NCBI GenBank assembly: GCA_905182935.1
Contig: CAJJDL010000023.1
Span: 1-5,664 of the forward strand
Origin: an uncultured Nitrospinaceae bacterium
Lineage (GTDB): Bacteria > Nitrospinota > Nitrospinia > Nitrospinales > VA-1
Length of the DNA: 5,664 nucleotides
Reading direction: 5' to 3'
The position numbers and the translations under genes are program-made. This document shows, piece after piece, positions 1 to 5,664 of the stretch. A model generated the notes under the pieces. It saw only the letters and a list, made by a program, of their open reading frames with translations, made no database searches and had not been told where the DNA came from. Position 1 is the stretch's first letter. The number at the start of each line of letters is the position of its first letter.

Positions 1-97
1 TAATAGACCTGGTCGTGATATCTCCTAAACCAACATCTTCATTAAGAGCTAGTTTAATAAGGTTATCAATTTGATTTTTATTTTTTTCTTTAAACAT
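1..97 (-). CDS. nadC: Nicotinate-nucleotide pyrophosphorylase (quinolinate phosphoribosyltransferase), N-terminal fragment
   Basis: Partial gene running off the left edge; only the first 32 codons are present. NadC converts quinolinate and PRPP to nicotinate mononucleotide, CO2 and pyrophosphate in de novo NAD synthesis in the cytoplasm. The translation from the ATG at 97-95 begins MFKEKNKNQIDNL, followed by LALNEDVGLGDITTRSI at residues 16-32. That second stretch matches the well-conserved N-terminal NadC pattern (L-A-L-x-E-D-x-G-x-G-D-I-T-T). The catalytic and PRPP-binding parts lie outside the window. The gene is divergent from the amino acid dehydrogenase gene to its right. No Shine-Dalgarno sequence is visible before the ATG, and no other in-frame start lies nearby. 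The identification rests on one short but distinctive motif. Confidence 0.85.
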   Translation of the reverse strand, partial: MFKEKNKNQIDNLIKLALNEDVGLGDITTRSI

Positions 98-225
98 AAT
101 TGTTATTTTAGATTGAAAAATTTATGATGCCAAATAGTTCAATCTTACTCTATTACTATTTTTTAAATTATTATAAAATATTTTATACCAAATTATTTTT
201 CACATATTACTTTACAGGTTTTATA
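98..225. other. Divergent AT-rich intergenic region between nadC and the dehydrogenase gene
   Basis: This is the gap between the nadC ATG and the preferred TTG start of the dehydrogenase gene. It is strongly AT-rich and should hold the promoters for both directions. Besides the nadC promoter candidate, the plus strand has TATAAAAT at 172-179, which could serve as a -10 box for the dehydrogenase gene. No convincing -35 box lies 16-18 bases upstream of it. A TTGAAA at 113-118 resembles a -35 box but lacks a properly spaced -10. The plus-strand frame stays open from an ATG at 124, but its product there is a low-complexity Tyr/Phe/Leu-rich string that looks like translated AT-rich spacer. Confidence 0.45.
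105..133 (-). promoter_or_regulatory. Candidate sigma70-like promoter for nadC
   Basis: On the minus strand, TTGGCA (133-128) is a 5/6 match to the -35 consensus. It is followed after exactly 17 bases by TAAAAT (110-105), a 5/6 match to the -10 consensus. Only seven bases separate the -10 box from the nadC ATG, so transcription would start at or within a base or two of the start codon. This fits the lack of a Shine-Dalgarno sequence. The surrounding DNA is very AT-rich, which raises the chance of a fortuitous -10 match. Confidence 0.45.
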
Positions 226-1500
226 TTGATTAAAATTCCAAAAACTTTAGATCCAGAAATTATTCTAGCAAAAAATGTATCTGTGCGTTTTAAATCTGAA
301 TATCAAACTAACCCTGAACTAAAAGTACGATTTATAGACCCTCTTACAGGCAGTGTTTGGGGCTATCTAGTTATTGATAATACCCTAAGAGGCCGCTCGA
401 TAGGTGGCATTCGTATTGCTTCTAATCTTACCCTGACCGAAGTTAGCCAACTAGCTTATACCATGACACTTAAAAATAGTGCTGCGGGTATACCATTTGG
501 TGGTGGTAAAGCTGGATTAATTGCAGACCCTCTTCTTTTAGATAAGGAACCTCAATTAAGAGTCGACCTGATATCAGTATTTGCCCAAGCTTTATTTTCA
601 TTTGATAATTATATTTGTGCGCCTGATATTGGTACTAATGAAAATGATACTCAGCAAATATATGAATTAAACTCTAGATTAATAGGTAAAGCATTACATT
701 CTCGGGGAGGAACCGGAAGAAAGCAACAATATGGGGGTATTCCCATTGACGAATGGTCTTTAACAGCTCATGGACTTATCGCAGCTATTACAGAGTTTGC
801 TTCATCTAATAATGATATAAACATTAAAGGTGCAAATGTTGTAATCCAGGGATATGGGAATGTTGGGGCCGCAACAGCAACAAAACTAGAAAAAAATGGA
901 GCAAAAATAGTTGGTGCGTCTGATATTAATGCTGGTTTATGGGAGCCTACCGGTCTTAACATAAAAGAATTGAACTCAATCCGAAACCAAGTTGGTGGTT
1001 TAAATAATTATACTGGAAAAATTGAAAAATTTTTTGATTCAAGCCAATTAAACTGGTTATTGGAGGCACCGTGCGATATTTTAGTTCCAGCTGCTAGAGC
1101 AAATGTTATCACATCACGCAATGCCGATAGAATACAATGTAAGATAATTCTCCAAGGGTCAAATGCACCTATTAATAAAATGACTGAATATTACTTGATA
1201 AAAAAACGAGGGATTGTTTCTCTTTCAGACTTTATAGTAAATAGTGGGGGAGTAATTGGATGTGCTTTGGAAATAGCAATGCAAACGGATGAGGTGTTGA
1301 AAAAGGTTGTTCTAGCAGCTGATGTTCGATCTTACACAGAAAACCTAATAAAAAAAATAATCTCTAATAATATTAGAGAAGTTATTAACCAGATAAATCA
1401 AAAAAATAAAACCGGTACTTTTTTTAGAGAAGAAGCGATATATTTAGCCAAAAAGCGCCTCCAAAATATAGATTTTAATTACCTAACTAATAATAGTTAA
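226..1500 (+). CDS. Glu/Leu/Phe/Val dehydrogenase family amino acid dehydrogenase
   Basis: A soluble NAD(P)-dependent oxidoreductase that deaminates an amino acid to its 2-oxo acid and ammonia, or runs the reverse reaction. Numbering is from the TTG at 226 (424 aa, normal for the family). The N-terminal dimerisation and substrate domain (about 20-165) carries GGIR (60-63), K83 in TLKN, the catalytic lysine K95 in FGGGKAG, and catalytic D134 in APDIGT. The C-terminal Rossmann domain carries GYGNVG (209-214), with D233 near the end of the second beta strand, and NSGGVIGC (339-346). In glutamate dehydrogenases the residue before GGIR is a lysine and the last position of the second motif is a serine; both contact the substrate side-chain carboxylate. 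Here they are I59 and C346, so glutamate may not be the substrate. I chose TTG because ACAGG ends 7 bases before it and homology begins shortly after. An in-frame ATG at 124 would add 34 low-complexity residues. Confidence 0.88.
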   Translation: MIKIPKTLDPEIILAKNVSVRFKSEYQTNPELKVRFIDPLTGSVWGYLVIDNTLRGRSIGGIRIASNLTLTEVSQLAYTMTLKNSAAGIPFGGGKAGLIADPLLLDKEPQLRVDLISVFAQALFSFDNYICAPDIGTNENDTQQIYELNSRLIGKALHSRGGTGRKQQYGGIPIDEWSLTAHGLIAAITEFASSNNDINIKGANVVIQGYGNVGAATATKLEKNGAKIVGASDINAGLWEPTGLNIKELNSIRNQVGGLNNYTGKIEKFFDSSQLNWLLEAPCDILVPAARANVITSRNADRIQCKIILQGSNAPINKMTEYYLIKKRGIVSLSDFIVNSGGVIGCALEIAMQTDEVLKKVVLAADVRSYTENLIKKIISNNIREVINQINQKNKTGTFFREEAIYLAKKRLQNIDFNYLTNNS

Positions 1501-1523
1501 AAATAAAATCACTACAACATCTC

Positions 1524-1553
1524 AAATTATTAATACTCTAGAGATAATAATTT
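1524..1553. terminator. AT-rich hairpin between convergent genes, possible bidirectional terminator
   Basis: AAATTATTA (1524-1532) is perfectly complementary to TAATAATTT (1545-1553), a 9-bp all-AT stem. The loop contains the palindrome CTCTAGAG (1536-1543), which could add a short inner stem. It lies in the 52-base gap between the dehydrogenase stop and the hemC stop, and its right arm just touches the hemC stop codon. On the plus strand only a short T run follows. The stem has no GC pairs, so it is weaker than a standard intrinsic terminator. The convergent position is the main support. Confidence 0.35.
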
Positions 1554-2479
1554 TATAGAGATAAGCTTTTAAGCACTTTATCAGCACCCATACTTAATAG
1601 CTGAACTCCAAGAGCATGACCAATATTAATTGCATCATCGACAGGTCCTGTCTTAATGTGTTTATATATTTTTTTGCCATCTAAGCTAGCGACTAAACCT
1701 CTAAGGGTAATGAGGTTATTATCCACTGTTGCATAGGAACCAATTGGAACCTGACAACCACCATCAAGAGCCCCAACCATCGCTCTCTCGGCATTAACAG
1801 CAGAGTGAGATAACTTGTCATCTAAACTTGAAATCATACCTTGAGCTATAAAGTCATCGCGATGTGTTTCGATGCCTAAGGCTCCTTGTCCCATGGCTGG
1901 CAATAAAATATCATGAGATACTTCTTCAGTAATTTTGTTAGTCCAGCCTAGGCGGTTTAGTCCTGCAGTGGCTAATAAGATTGCATCGTACTTACCATCC
2001 TCCAGCTTTTTAAGCCGTGTATCAACATTACCTCTAAGAGCACCTATTTTAAAATCACTACGATATTTTAATAGTTGTGAGGAGCGTCTTAAGCTACTTG
2101 TACCAATAAAAGATCCTATTGGTAGATCGGCTAATTTTTCTCCATTTTTAGAGATTAAGGCGTCTAAAGGATTTTCGCGTTTAGTAATAACCGAAATATG
2201 TAATTCCTCAGGAAGCATCATCGGAACATCTTTCATACTGTGGACGGCTATATCAACTTCTTTAGACAATAATGCTTCTTCAATCTCTTTAACAAATAAA
2301 CCTTTGCCGCCTATTTTTGCAAGAGGAACATCTTGAATCTTATCCCCACTAGTCGTAATGACTTTAATTACAACTTCAATGCCTCTATGAATTCTTTCCA
2401 ATTCGGACTTAACCCAATTTGCCTGCCATAGAGCTAATTGACTGCCCCTGCTTCCAATGATAATATTTTTAGAGATCAT
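1553..2479 (-). CDS. hemC: Porphobilinogen deaminase (hydroxymethylbilane synthase)
   Basis: Cytoplasmic enzyme that joins four porphobilinogen molecules into the linear tetrapyrrole hydroxymethylbilane, a shared step of heme and siroheme synthesis. The 308 aa product is full family length. Key residues fall at the same numbers as in the E. coli enzyme: R11 (GSRGS), catalytic D84 in HSMKDVP, R131-R132 in SSLRRS, R149 in LRGN, R155 in DTR, and C242 in GGCQVP, which carries the dipyrromethane cofactor. The three-domain order is intact. The ATG follows the hemA stop codon directly (TAA then ATG, no bases between). With no Shine-Dalgarno visible, translation probably depends on coupling to hemA. 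It is the last gene of the heme block. Uroporphyrinogen-III synthase (hemD), often next, is absent here; the dehydrogenase gene lies convergent instead. Confidence 0.97.
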   Translation of the reverse strand: MISKNIIIGSRGSQLALWQANWVKSELERIHRGIEVVIKVITTSGDKIQDVPLAKIGGKGLFVKEIEEALLSKEVDIAVHSMKDVPMMLPEELHISVITKRENPLDALISKNGEKLADLPIGSFIGTSSLRRSSQLLKYRSDFKIGALRGNVDTRLKKLEDGKYDAILLATAGLNRLGWTNKITEEVSHDILLPAMGQGALGIETHRDDFIAQGMISSLDDKLSHSAVNAERAMVGALDGGCQVPIGSYATVDNNLITLRGLVASLDGKKIYKHIKTGPVDDAINIGHALGVQLLSMGADKVLKSLSL

Positions 2480-3754
2480 TTAGTCGTCTAAGTGAAAAAG
2501 GTGGCGGATAGCTTTAAGATAAATATGACCATCTTCAGATTGAGTTTTTTCTTTTAATTTGATGGTAGGTTTATGTAAAATTTTATTAACCATAGAACTA
2601 CTCATAAGGCGAAGAGTCTCCTTATCTTGTTCTGAAAGGTTATCAATTTTTTTTAGCGCTTTTTCTAATTCTTCATTTCTTATAGTTTCTGCATTATTAC
2701 GGATTTCAACAATAGTGGGGATTGCATCAAGAGAGCCAATCCAATTATTAAACTTAGTCACTTCTTGATTAATAAAGCTCATAGCATTTTCTGCCTCTTT
2801 TTCTCTTTCCTTCATATTGGCAGAAACTACTATCTGAAGATCATCTATATCGTAGAGGTAAACATTTTCTAAACTATTTATATCAGGTTCTATATCCCGG
2901 GGAACGGCAATATCAATAAAAAATATTGGCTTATTTTTCCGACCTTGTATTGCTTGCTCAACCATATCTTTTTTTATAATAAAATTAGGAGCAGAAGTAG
3001 ACGTAATAACAATATCTGCACGGTATAATTCATTTTTAAAATCATCAAAACCTAATGCAGATCCATTTAATGAACGAGCCAAGTTGACAGCGTGGGCATA
3101 AGTACGACTAGTTACATATACAGTCTTAACACCATATGATATTAAATGTTTTGCTGCCAACTCTGCCATCTCCCCAGTACCCACTAACATAACAGTACGA
3201 TTTTCTAGGTCATCAAATATTTTTTGAGCTAACTCAACAGCAGCAGAGCTTATTGATACACTTCGTTCGGCAATGCCTGTTTCTTCACGTACTTTTTTTG
3301 CGATACTAAATGCTCTTTCAAATAGTTGATTTAGAACTAGTCCTGTTGATCTTAAGTCCTTAGCTAAACTATAAGCATCCTTTACCTGCCCAAGAATTTG
3401 AGCCTCCCCTAGCACCATTGAATCCAAAGAAGAAGATACTCTAAATAAATGTTCCACGGCATCTTCATTACGGTAGCTATAAAAATGGTCTTCTAGTTCA
3501 AGATAGGATAATCCATGGAAGTCACAAATAAATTGTTTAATAGAACTAATTGCCGAATCTTGGCAATTTGCACGAGCATAAATCTCTACCCGATTACAGG
3601 TAGATAAAATTGTATGCTCTATGATATCGGGAAATTTAAAAATGAGATCAACTGACTCTTCAATTTTTCCCTTAGTAAAGGCGAGTTTTTCTCGAATTTC
3701 TACAGGAGTAGTTTTATGATTTACCCCAACGAGAATTAGGTTTACATCAGACAT
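2480..3754 (-). CDS. hemA: Glutamyl-tRNA reductase
   Basis: Reduces glutamate bound to tRNA-Glu to glutamate-1-semialdehyde with NADPH, the committed and usually regulated step of the C5 route to 5-aminolevulinate. The 424 aa protein is normal length. The catalytic domain (about 1-155) begins with GVNHKTTPVEIREK (10-23) and contains the nucleophile C53 in LSTCNRVE, then GEAQILGQVKDAY (116-128). The NADPH domain (about 165-310) has MLVGTGEMAELAA (189-201), TSR (215-217) and AVPRDIEP (283-290). The C-terminal helical dimerisation domain ends with the family motif around KILHKPT (391-397). The ATG lies 2 bases after the stop of the HemX/CcsA-like gene and the stop abuts the hemC start, so the three are almost surely one operon. 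No good Shine-Dalgarno is visible. Use of the C5 pathway argues against an ordinary alphaproteobacterium, most of which use ALA synthase. Confidence 0.97.
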   Translation of the reverse strand: MSDVNLILVGVNHKTTPVEIREKLAFTKGKIEESVDLIFKFPDIIEHTILSTCNRVEIYARANCQDSAISSIKQFICDFHGLSYLELEDHFYSYRNEDAVEHLFRVSSSLDSMVLGEAQILGQVKDAYSLAKDLRSTGLVLNQLFERAFSIAKKVREETGIAERSVSISSAAVELAQKIFDDLENRTVMLVGTGEMAELAAKHLISYGVKTVYVTSRTYAHAVNLARSLNGSALGFDDFKNELYRADIVITSTSAPNFIIKKDMVEQAIQGRKNKPIFFIDIAVPRDIEPDINSLENVYLYDIDDLQIVVSANMKEREKEAENAMSFINQEVTKFNNWIGSLDAIPTIVEIRNNAETIRNEELEKALKKIDNLSEQDKETLRLMSSSMVNKILHKPTIKLKEKTQSEDGHIYLKAIRHLFHLDD

Positions 3755-3756
3755 TT

Positions 3757-4545
3757 TTATACCACGTGAAAAAAGTAACTAACAATTACAGAAACAAACC
3801 CAAGAATAGCCCCTTGAGCTGCTTTTTTCCCCCGCCAACCAACTAATAATCTACCAAAAAAGATACTACAGTAAATTAACCATACGACTATTAAAGGTAA
3901 CGTGCTTATAGGATCCCATGCAAATGATTCGTCTGTTTTTATATTCCAAATTGAACCTGTCATAAAACCTAATGTAAATAAAGGAAAACCAATGCATATA
4001 ACTTTATAGTTTAAATTATCAAGTACTTCAAGAGATGGCATTCTAAAATACATTACGCCCATTTTTTTAGTTTTTACCTGATTTTCCTGAATTAGATACA
4101 TCACTGCAGCACCAAATGCTATCGCAAAAGCCGCAAAACCGATAATCGATAAGGTACGATGCATTGTTAGCCAAAACATGGTCGATGACTCATCAATTAA
4201 AGAAAACTCGCGCGATTGAAAAGCTGAAAATAGTAAAATTAAAAATACAACTGGGATAACAAATGCACCTAAATCTTTAATCTTATATTTAAATTCTATA
4301 AAAAAATATATAACAACAATAACCCAAGCCAAAAAAGATGCTATTTCAAATCCTGTTGTATAAGGGCCATGTCCTGTTTCAACTGAACGCAGGCCAATAG
4401 TAACTGTATGGGAAAACAAACCTAATCCAAGCAAATATATAGAAAATTGCTTAACCATCGTATTTCGGAAAACTAAATATAAGGTGTAACCCAACCCAGA
4501 AAAAAGGTAGCAAATTAGAGCAGCATTAAAAATAATGTTTACCAT
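3757..4545 (-). CDS. HemX/CcsA-like integral membrane protein of the cytochrome c assembly family
   Basis: Inner-membrane protein related to CcsA/CcmC heme-handling proteins and the HemX proteins found next to hemA. HemX of Bacillus subtilis is known to lower HemA levels; the role here is inferred from position. From the preferred ATG (262 aa) I see about eight hydrophobic segments, near 3-27, 33-52, 67-85, 92-109, 132-152, 180-200, 215-232 and 243-262. Family features are the GHGPYTTGFEIASFLAW stretch (59-75), H129 (MHRTL), SIW (199-201), AWDPIST (209-215) and GWRGKKAAQG (236-245). H46 and H260 lie in or next to membrane segments and, with H129, are candidate heme ligands. The tryptophan-rich WWD motif of true CcsA is reduced to SIW plus AWDP. 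A TTG at 4599 would add 18 residues, but the ATG at 4545 has GGA six bases upstream and begins right at the first membrane segment. Confidence 0.85.
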   Translation of the reverse strand: MVNIIFNAALICYLFSGLGYTLYLVFRNTMVKQFSIYLLGLGLFSHTVTIGLRSVETGHGPYTTGFEIASFLAWVIVVIYFFIEFKYKIKDLGAFVIPVVFLILLFSAFQSREFSLIDESSTMFWLTMHRTLSIIGFAAFAIAFGAAVMYLIQENQVKTKKMGVMYFRMPSLEVLDNLNYKVICIGFPLFTLGFMTGSIWNIKTDESFAWDPISTLPLIVVWLIYCSIFFGRLLVGWRGKKAAQGAILGFVSVIVSYFFHVV

Positions 4546-4625
4546 GGTATATCCGTAAATAAACAAAGGGGCGACAAGATACAAACTGTCCTTAAACAAG
4601 TTAAATTTTTATAAAATTAATTGAC

Positions 4626-4654
4626 ACTCTAACATTTTGTATTCATTGATTCAA
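4626..4654 (-). promoter_or_regulatory. Weak candidate promoter for the HemX/CcsA-like–hemA–hemC operon
   Basis: On the minus strand TTGAAT (4654-4649, 4/6 to -35) precedes TAGAGT (4631-4626, 4/6 to -10) with a 17-base spacer. Transcription would begin near 4619, leaving a leader of roughly 75 bases before the preferred ATG at 4545. Both boxes are imperfect, and read-through from nrdR is an alternative source of transcription. Confidence 0.25.
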
Positions 4655-4663
4655 CATGACCTA

Positions 4664-4689
4664 GGAAGGAATAAAGGGGAATAATGGAA
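4664..4689. repeat. Short phased GGAATAA repeats upstream of the heme operon
   Basis: The plus strand carries GGAATAA at 4668-4674 and again at 4678-4684, exactly 10 bases apart. Flanking GGAA copies start at 4664 and 4686. The run is purine-rich on the plus strand in an otherwise AT-rich gap. It lies just upstream of the candidate heme-operon promoter, where an activator could bind, but no known operator is recognised. Chance low complexity is possible. Confidence 0.35.
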
Positions 4690-4745
4690 CGATTTTGAAG
4701 TCTCTGGGTTTATGGGTATCTAATAATATGCATCAGTTAAATAAA

Positions 4746-5213
4746 TTATTTTTCATTATCTTTATTTTTGAGTATGTCTTTTAGCTCTACCATAAATTCA
4801 TTTACATCCTTAAATGATCTATACACAGAAGCAAAGCGCACATATGCAACATCATCTAGATTATAAAGTTCTTTTACAATTTTTTCCCCTGCTGTAACAG
4901 CTGAAATTTCTTTTTCACCCAAGTCCTGACAGTATTGTTCTACTCTATCCACTAACATTTCCATTTGTTGTATACTAATAGGCCTTTTTTGGCATGCCTT
5001 TTTAACTCCAGAGAGAACTTTTTCTCGATTAAACTCTTCCCTGCGGCCGTCTTTTTTAATTATATATGGAAGAGTTTTTTCAACACGCTCATAAGTAGTA
5101 AAACGTTCATTGCAACTTAGACACTCTCGACGTCTACGAGTGCTATTACCTTCTTTATTTAGGCGGGAATCTATTACCCTATTTTCAAGATTTGAACAGG
5201 ATGGACATTTCAT
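4746..5213 (-). CDS. nrdR: Transcriptional repressor NrdR of ribonucleotide reductase genes
   Basis: Zinc- and nucleotide-binding repressor that senses ATP/dATP and shuts down ribonucleotide reductase (nrd) operons. The 155 aa product is standard length. The N-terminal zinc ribbon has C3 and C6 (CPSC) and C31 and C34 (CLSC) as ligands, with the conserved basic run STRRRRE at 24-30 and RFTTYERVE at 37-45. The ATP-cone domain covers about 49-139, with [13 protein letters not shown] (53-65) and the closing [19 protein letters not shown] (119-137). The lysine-rich tail after about 145 is not conserved in the family. The ATG lies 2 bases after the glyA stop; no Shine-Dalgarno is evident, suggesting translation coupled to glyA. 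No nrd gene or recognisable NrdR box pair is present in the window, so its targets lie elsewhere. Confidence 0.97.
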   Translation of the reverse strand: MKCPSCSNLENRVIDSRLNKEGNSTRRRRECLSCNERFTTYERVEKTLPYIIKKDGRREEFNREKVLSGVKKACQKRPISIQQMEMLVDRVEQYCQDLGEKEISAVTAGEKIVKELYNLDDVAYVRFASVYRSFKDVNEFMVELKDILKNKDNEK

Positions 5214-5215
5214 TG

Positions 5216-5664
5216 TTAGTTACTTTTACTAGCAAGTTCTGCATATAGAGGAAATTGATCACATAAATCCTTAATATTGCTACGTGTTTTTTTGTGAAAT
5301 TCTAATTCTTGAATATGCTCAAGAGTGTTAATAATCATTTCAGCAACTTTAGTCATTTCCTTATTTTTCATGCCCCGTGTGGTAAGAGCCGGTGTTCCAA
5401 TTCGAATTCCAGAAGTAATAAAAGGACTACGCGTTTCAAAAGGTACAGTATTTTTATTGACTGTAATGCCCGCTAAGTCAAGCGCCTCTTCGGCAGCTTT
5501 TCCAGTAATATTTTTATTAGATAAATCTAGCAATAATAAGTGTGTATCTGTTCCTCCACTTACAATATTAAATCCAGCTGTTACTAAGCATTCAGATAGA
5601 TGTTTAGCATTGGAAACAACCTGTTTCTGATAGGTTATAAAATTTTCATTTAGAGCTTCTTTGA
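5216..5664 (-). CDS. glyA: Serine hydroxymethyltransferase, C-terminal part
   Basis: PLP enzyme that interconverts serine and glycine while loading a one-carbon unit on tetrahydrofolate. The gene is open at the right edge. In-frame codons extend to 5663, giving 148 C-terminal residues of a protein usually about 415-430 aa long. Visible family motifs are [39 protein letters not shown] and [14 protein letters not shown]. The arginine of the last motif (codon 5404-5402) corresponds to the residue that binds the substrate carboxylate (R363 in E. coli). The PLP lysine lies beyond the window. A TTG at 5533 is internal, since homology continues upstream of it. The fragment ends with FPLY, typical of the GlyA C terminus. 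nrdR follows after 2 bases, a common pairing in bacteria. Confidence 0.97.
   Translation of the reverse strand, partial: KEALNENFITYQKQVVSNAKHLSECLVTAGFNIVSGGTDTHLLLLDLSNKNITGKAAEEALDLAGITVNKNTVPFETRSPFITSGIRIGTPALTTRGMKNKEMTKVAEMIINTLEHIQELEFHKKTRSNIKDLCDQFPLYAELASKSN

Noticed and set aside
768..962. Minus-strand open frame inside the dehydrogenase gene
   Set aside because: It lies fully within a well-supported gene on the other strand, and its translation shows no family motif.
1935..2336. Plus-strand open frame of 133 codons antisense to hemC
   Set aside because: It is fully covered by hemC, whose catalytic residues are all in place. The product is Ser/Arg/Leu-rich with no recognisable domain.
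2559..2768. Plus-strand open frame antisense to hemA
   Set aside because: It overlaps the conserved C-terminal domain of hemA and has no independent support.
4621..4650. Perfect TTGACA at 4621-4626 on the plus strand as a promoter
   Set aside because: No acceptable -10 box lies 16-18 bases downstream, and no plus-strand gene follows; the short ATG frames there stop within a few codons.
4546..4745. Possible small RNA, riboswitch or short gene in the nrdR–heme spacer
   Set aside because: I found no stable GC-containing stem, no T-run terminator and no riboswitch pattern. All ATG frames in the plus direction are very short or run into nrdR antisense.
4722..4750. AATAAT/ATTATT arms after nrdR as a terminator
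   Set aside because: The arms are only 6 bp, all AT, with a long loop and no following T run in the nrdR direction.
5325..5630. Plus-strand open frame antisense to glyA
   Set aside because: It overlaps strongly conserved glyA motifs on the other strand and matches no family I recognise.
1..5664. An undescribed defence, mobile or biosynthetic system
   Set aside because: All genes belong to known housekeeping families, in tight operons without insertion sequences, integrases, direct-repeat boundaries or unexplained coding regions.

Overview
This is an AT-rich bacterial chromosome segment made almost entirely of housekeeping genes, with very short gaps between co-directional genes. A HemX/CcsA-like membrane gene packed against hemA and hemC, beside glyA-nrdR, points to a Gram-negative bacterium of a deltaproteobacteria-like or related lineage. 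That placement is an inference from gene order and general protein character, not from a phylogenetic marker. I see no mobile element, CRISPR array, tRNA, rRNA or phage gene, and no clear undescribed multi-gene system.

Layout from left to right: (1) the 5' end of nadC on the minus strand (1-97); (2) a divergent AT-rich promoter region (98-225); (3) a plus-strand gene for an ELFV-family amino acid dehydrogenase, probably starting at a TTG at 226; (4) a 52-base convergent gap holding an AT-rich hairpin; (5) a minus-strand heme block read right to left as HemX/CcsA-like protein, hemA, hemC, with gaps of 2 and 0 bases; (6) an untranslated gap (4546-4745) with a candidate promoter and phased short repeats; (7) a minus-strand glyA-nrdR pair with a 2-base gap, glyA running off the right edge.

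Functionally, hemA makes glutamate-1-semialdehyde from glutamyl-tRNA and hemC builds hydroxymethylbilane two steps after ALA. The membrane protein encoded first in that block is likely to act in heme handling or control of HemA. NrdR represses ribonucleotide reductase genes and GlyA supplies one-carbon units, so that pair links to nucleotide synthesis. NadC belongs to NAD synthesis.

The points most worth a second look are the dehydrogenase's substrate pocket, where both side-chain carboxylate ligands typical of glutamate dehydrogenases appear replaced, and a good sigma70-like promoter placed so close to the nadC start codon that the mRNA may be leaderless.
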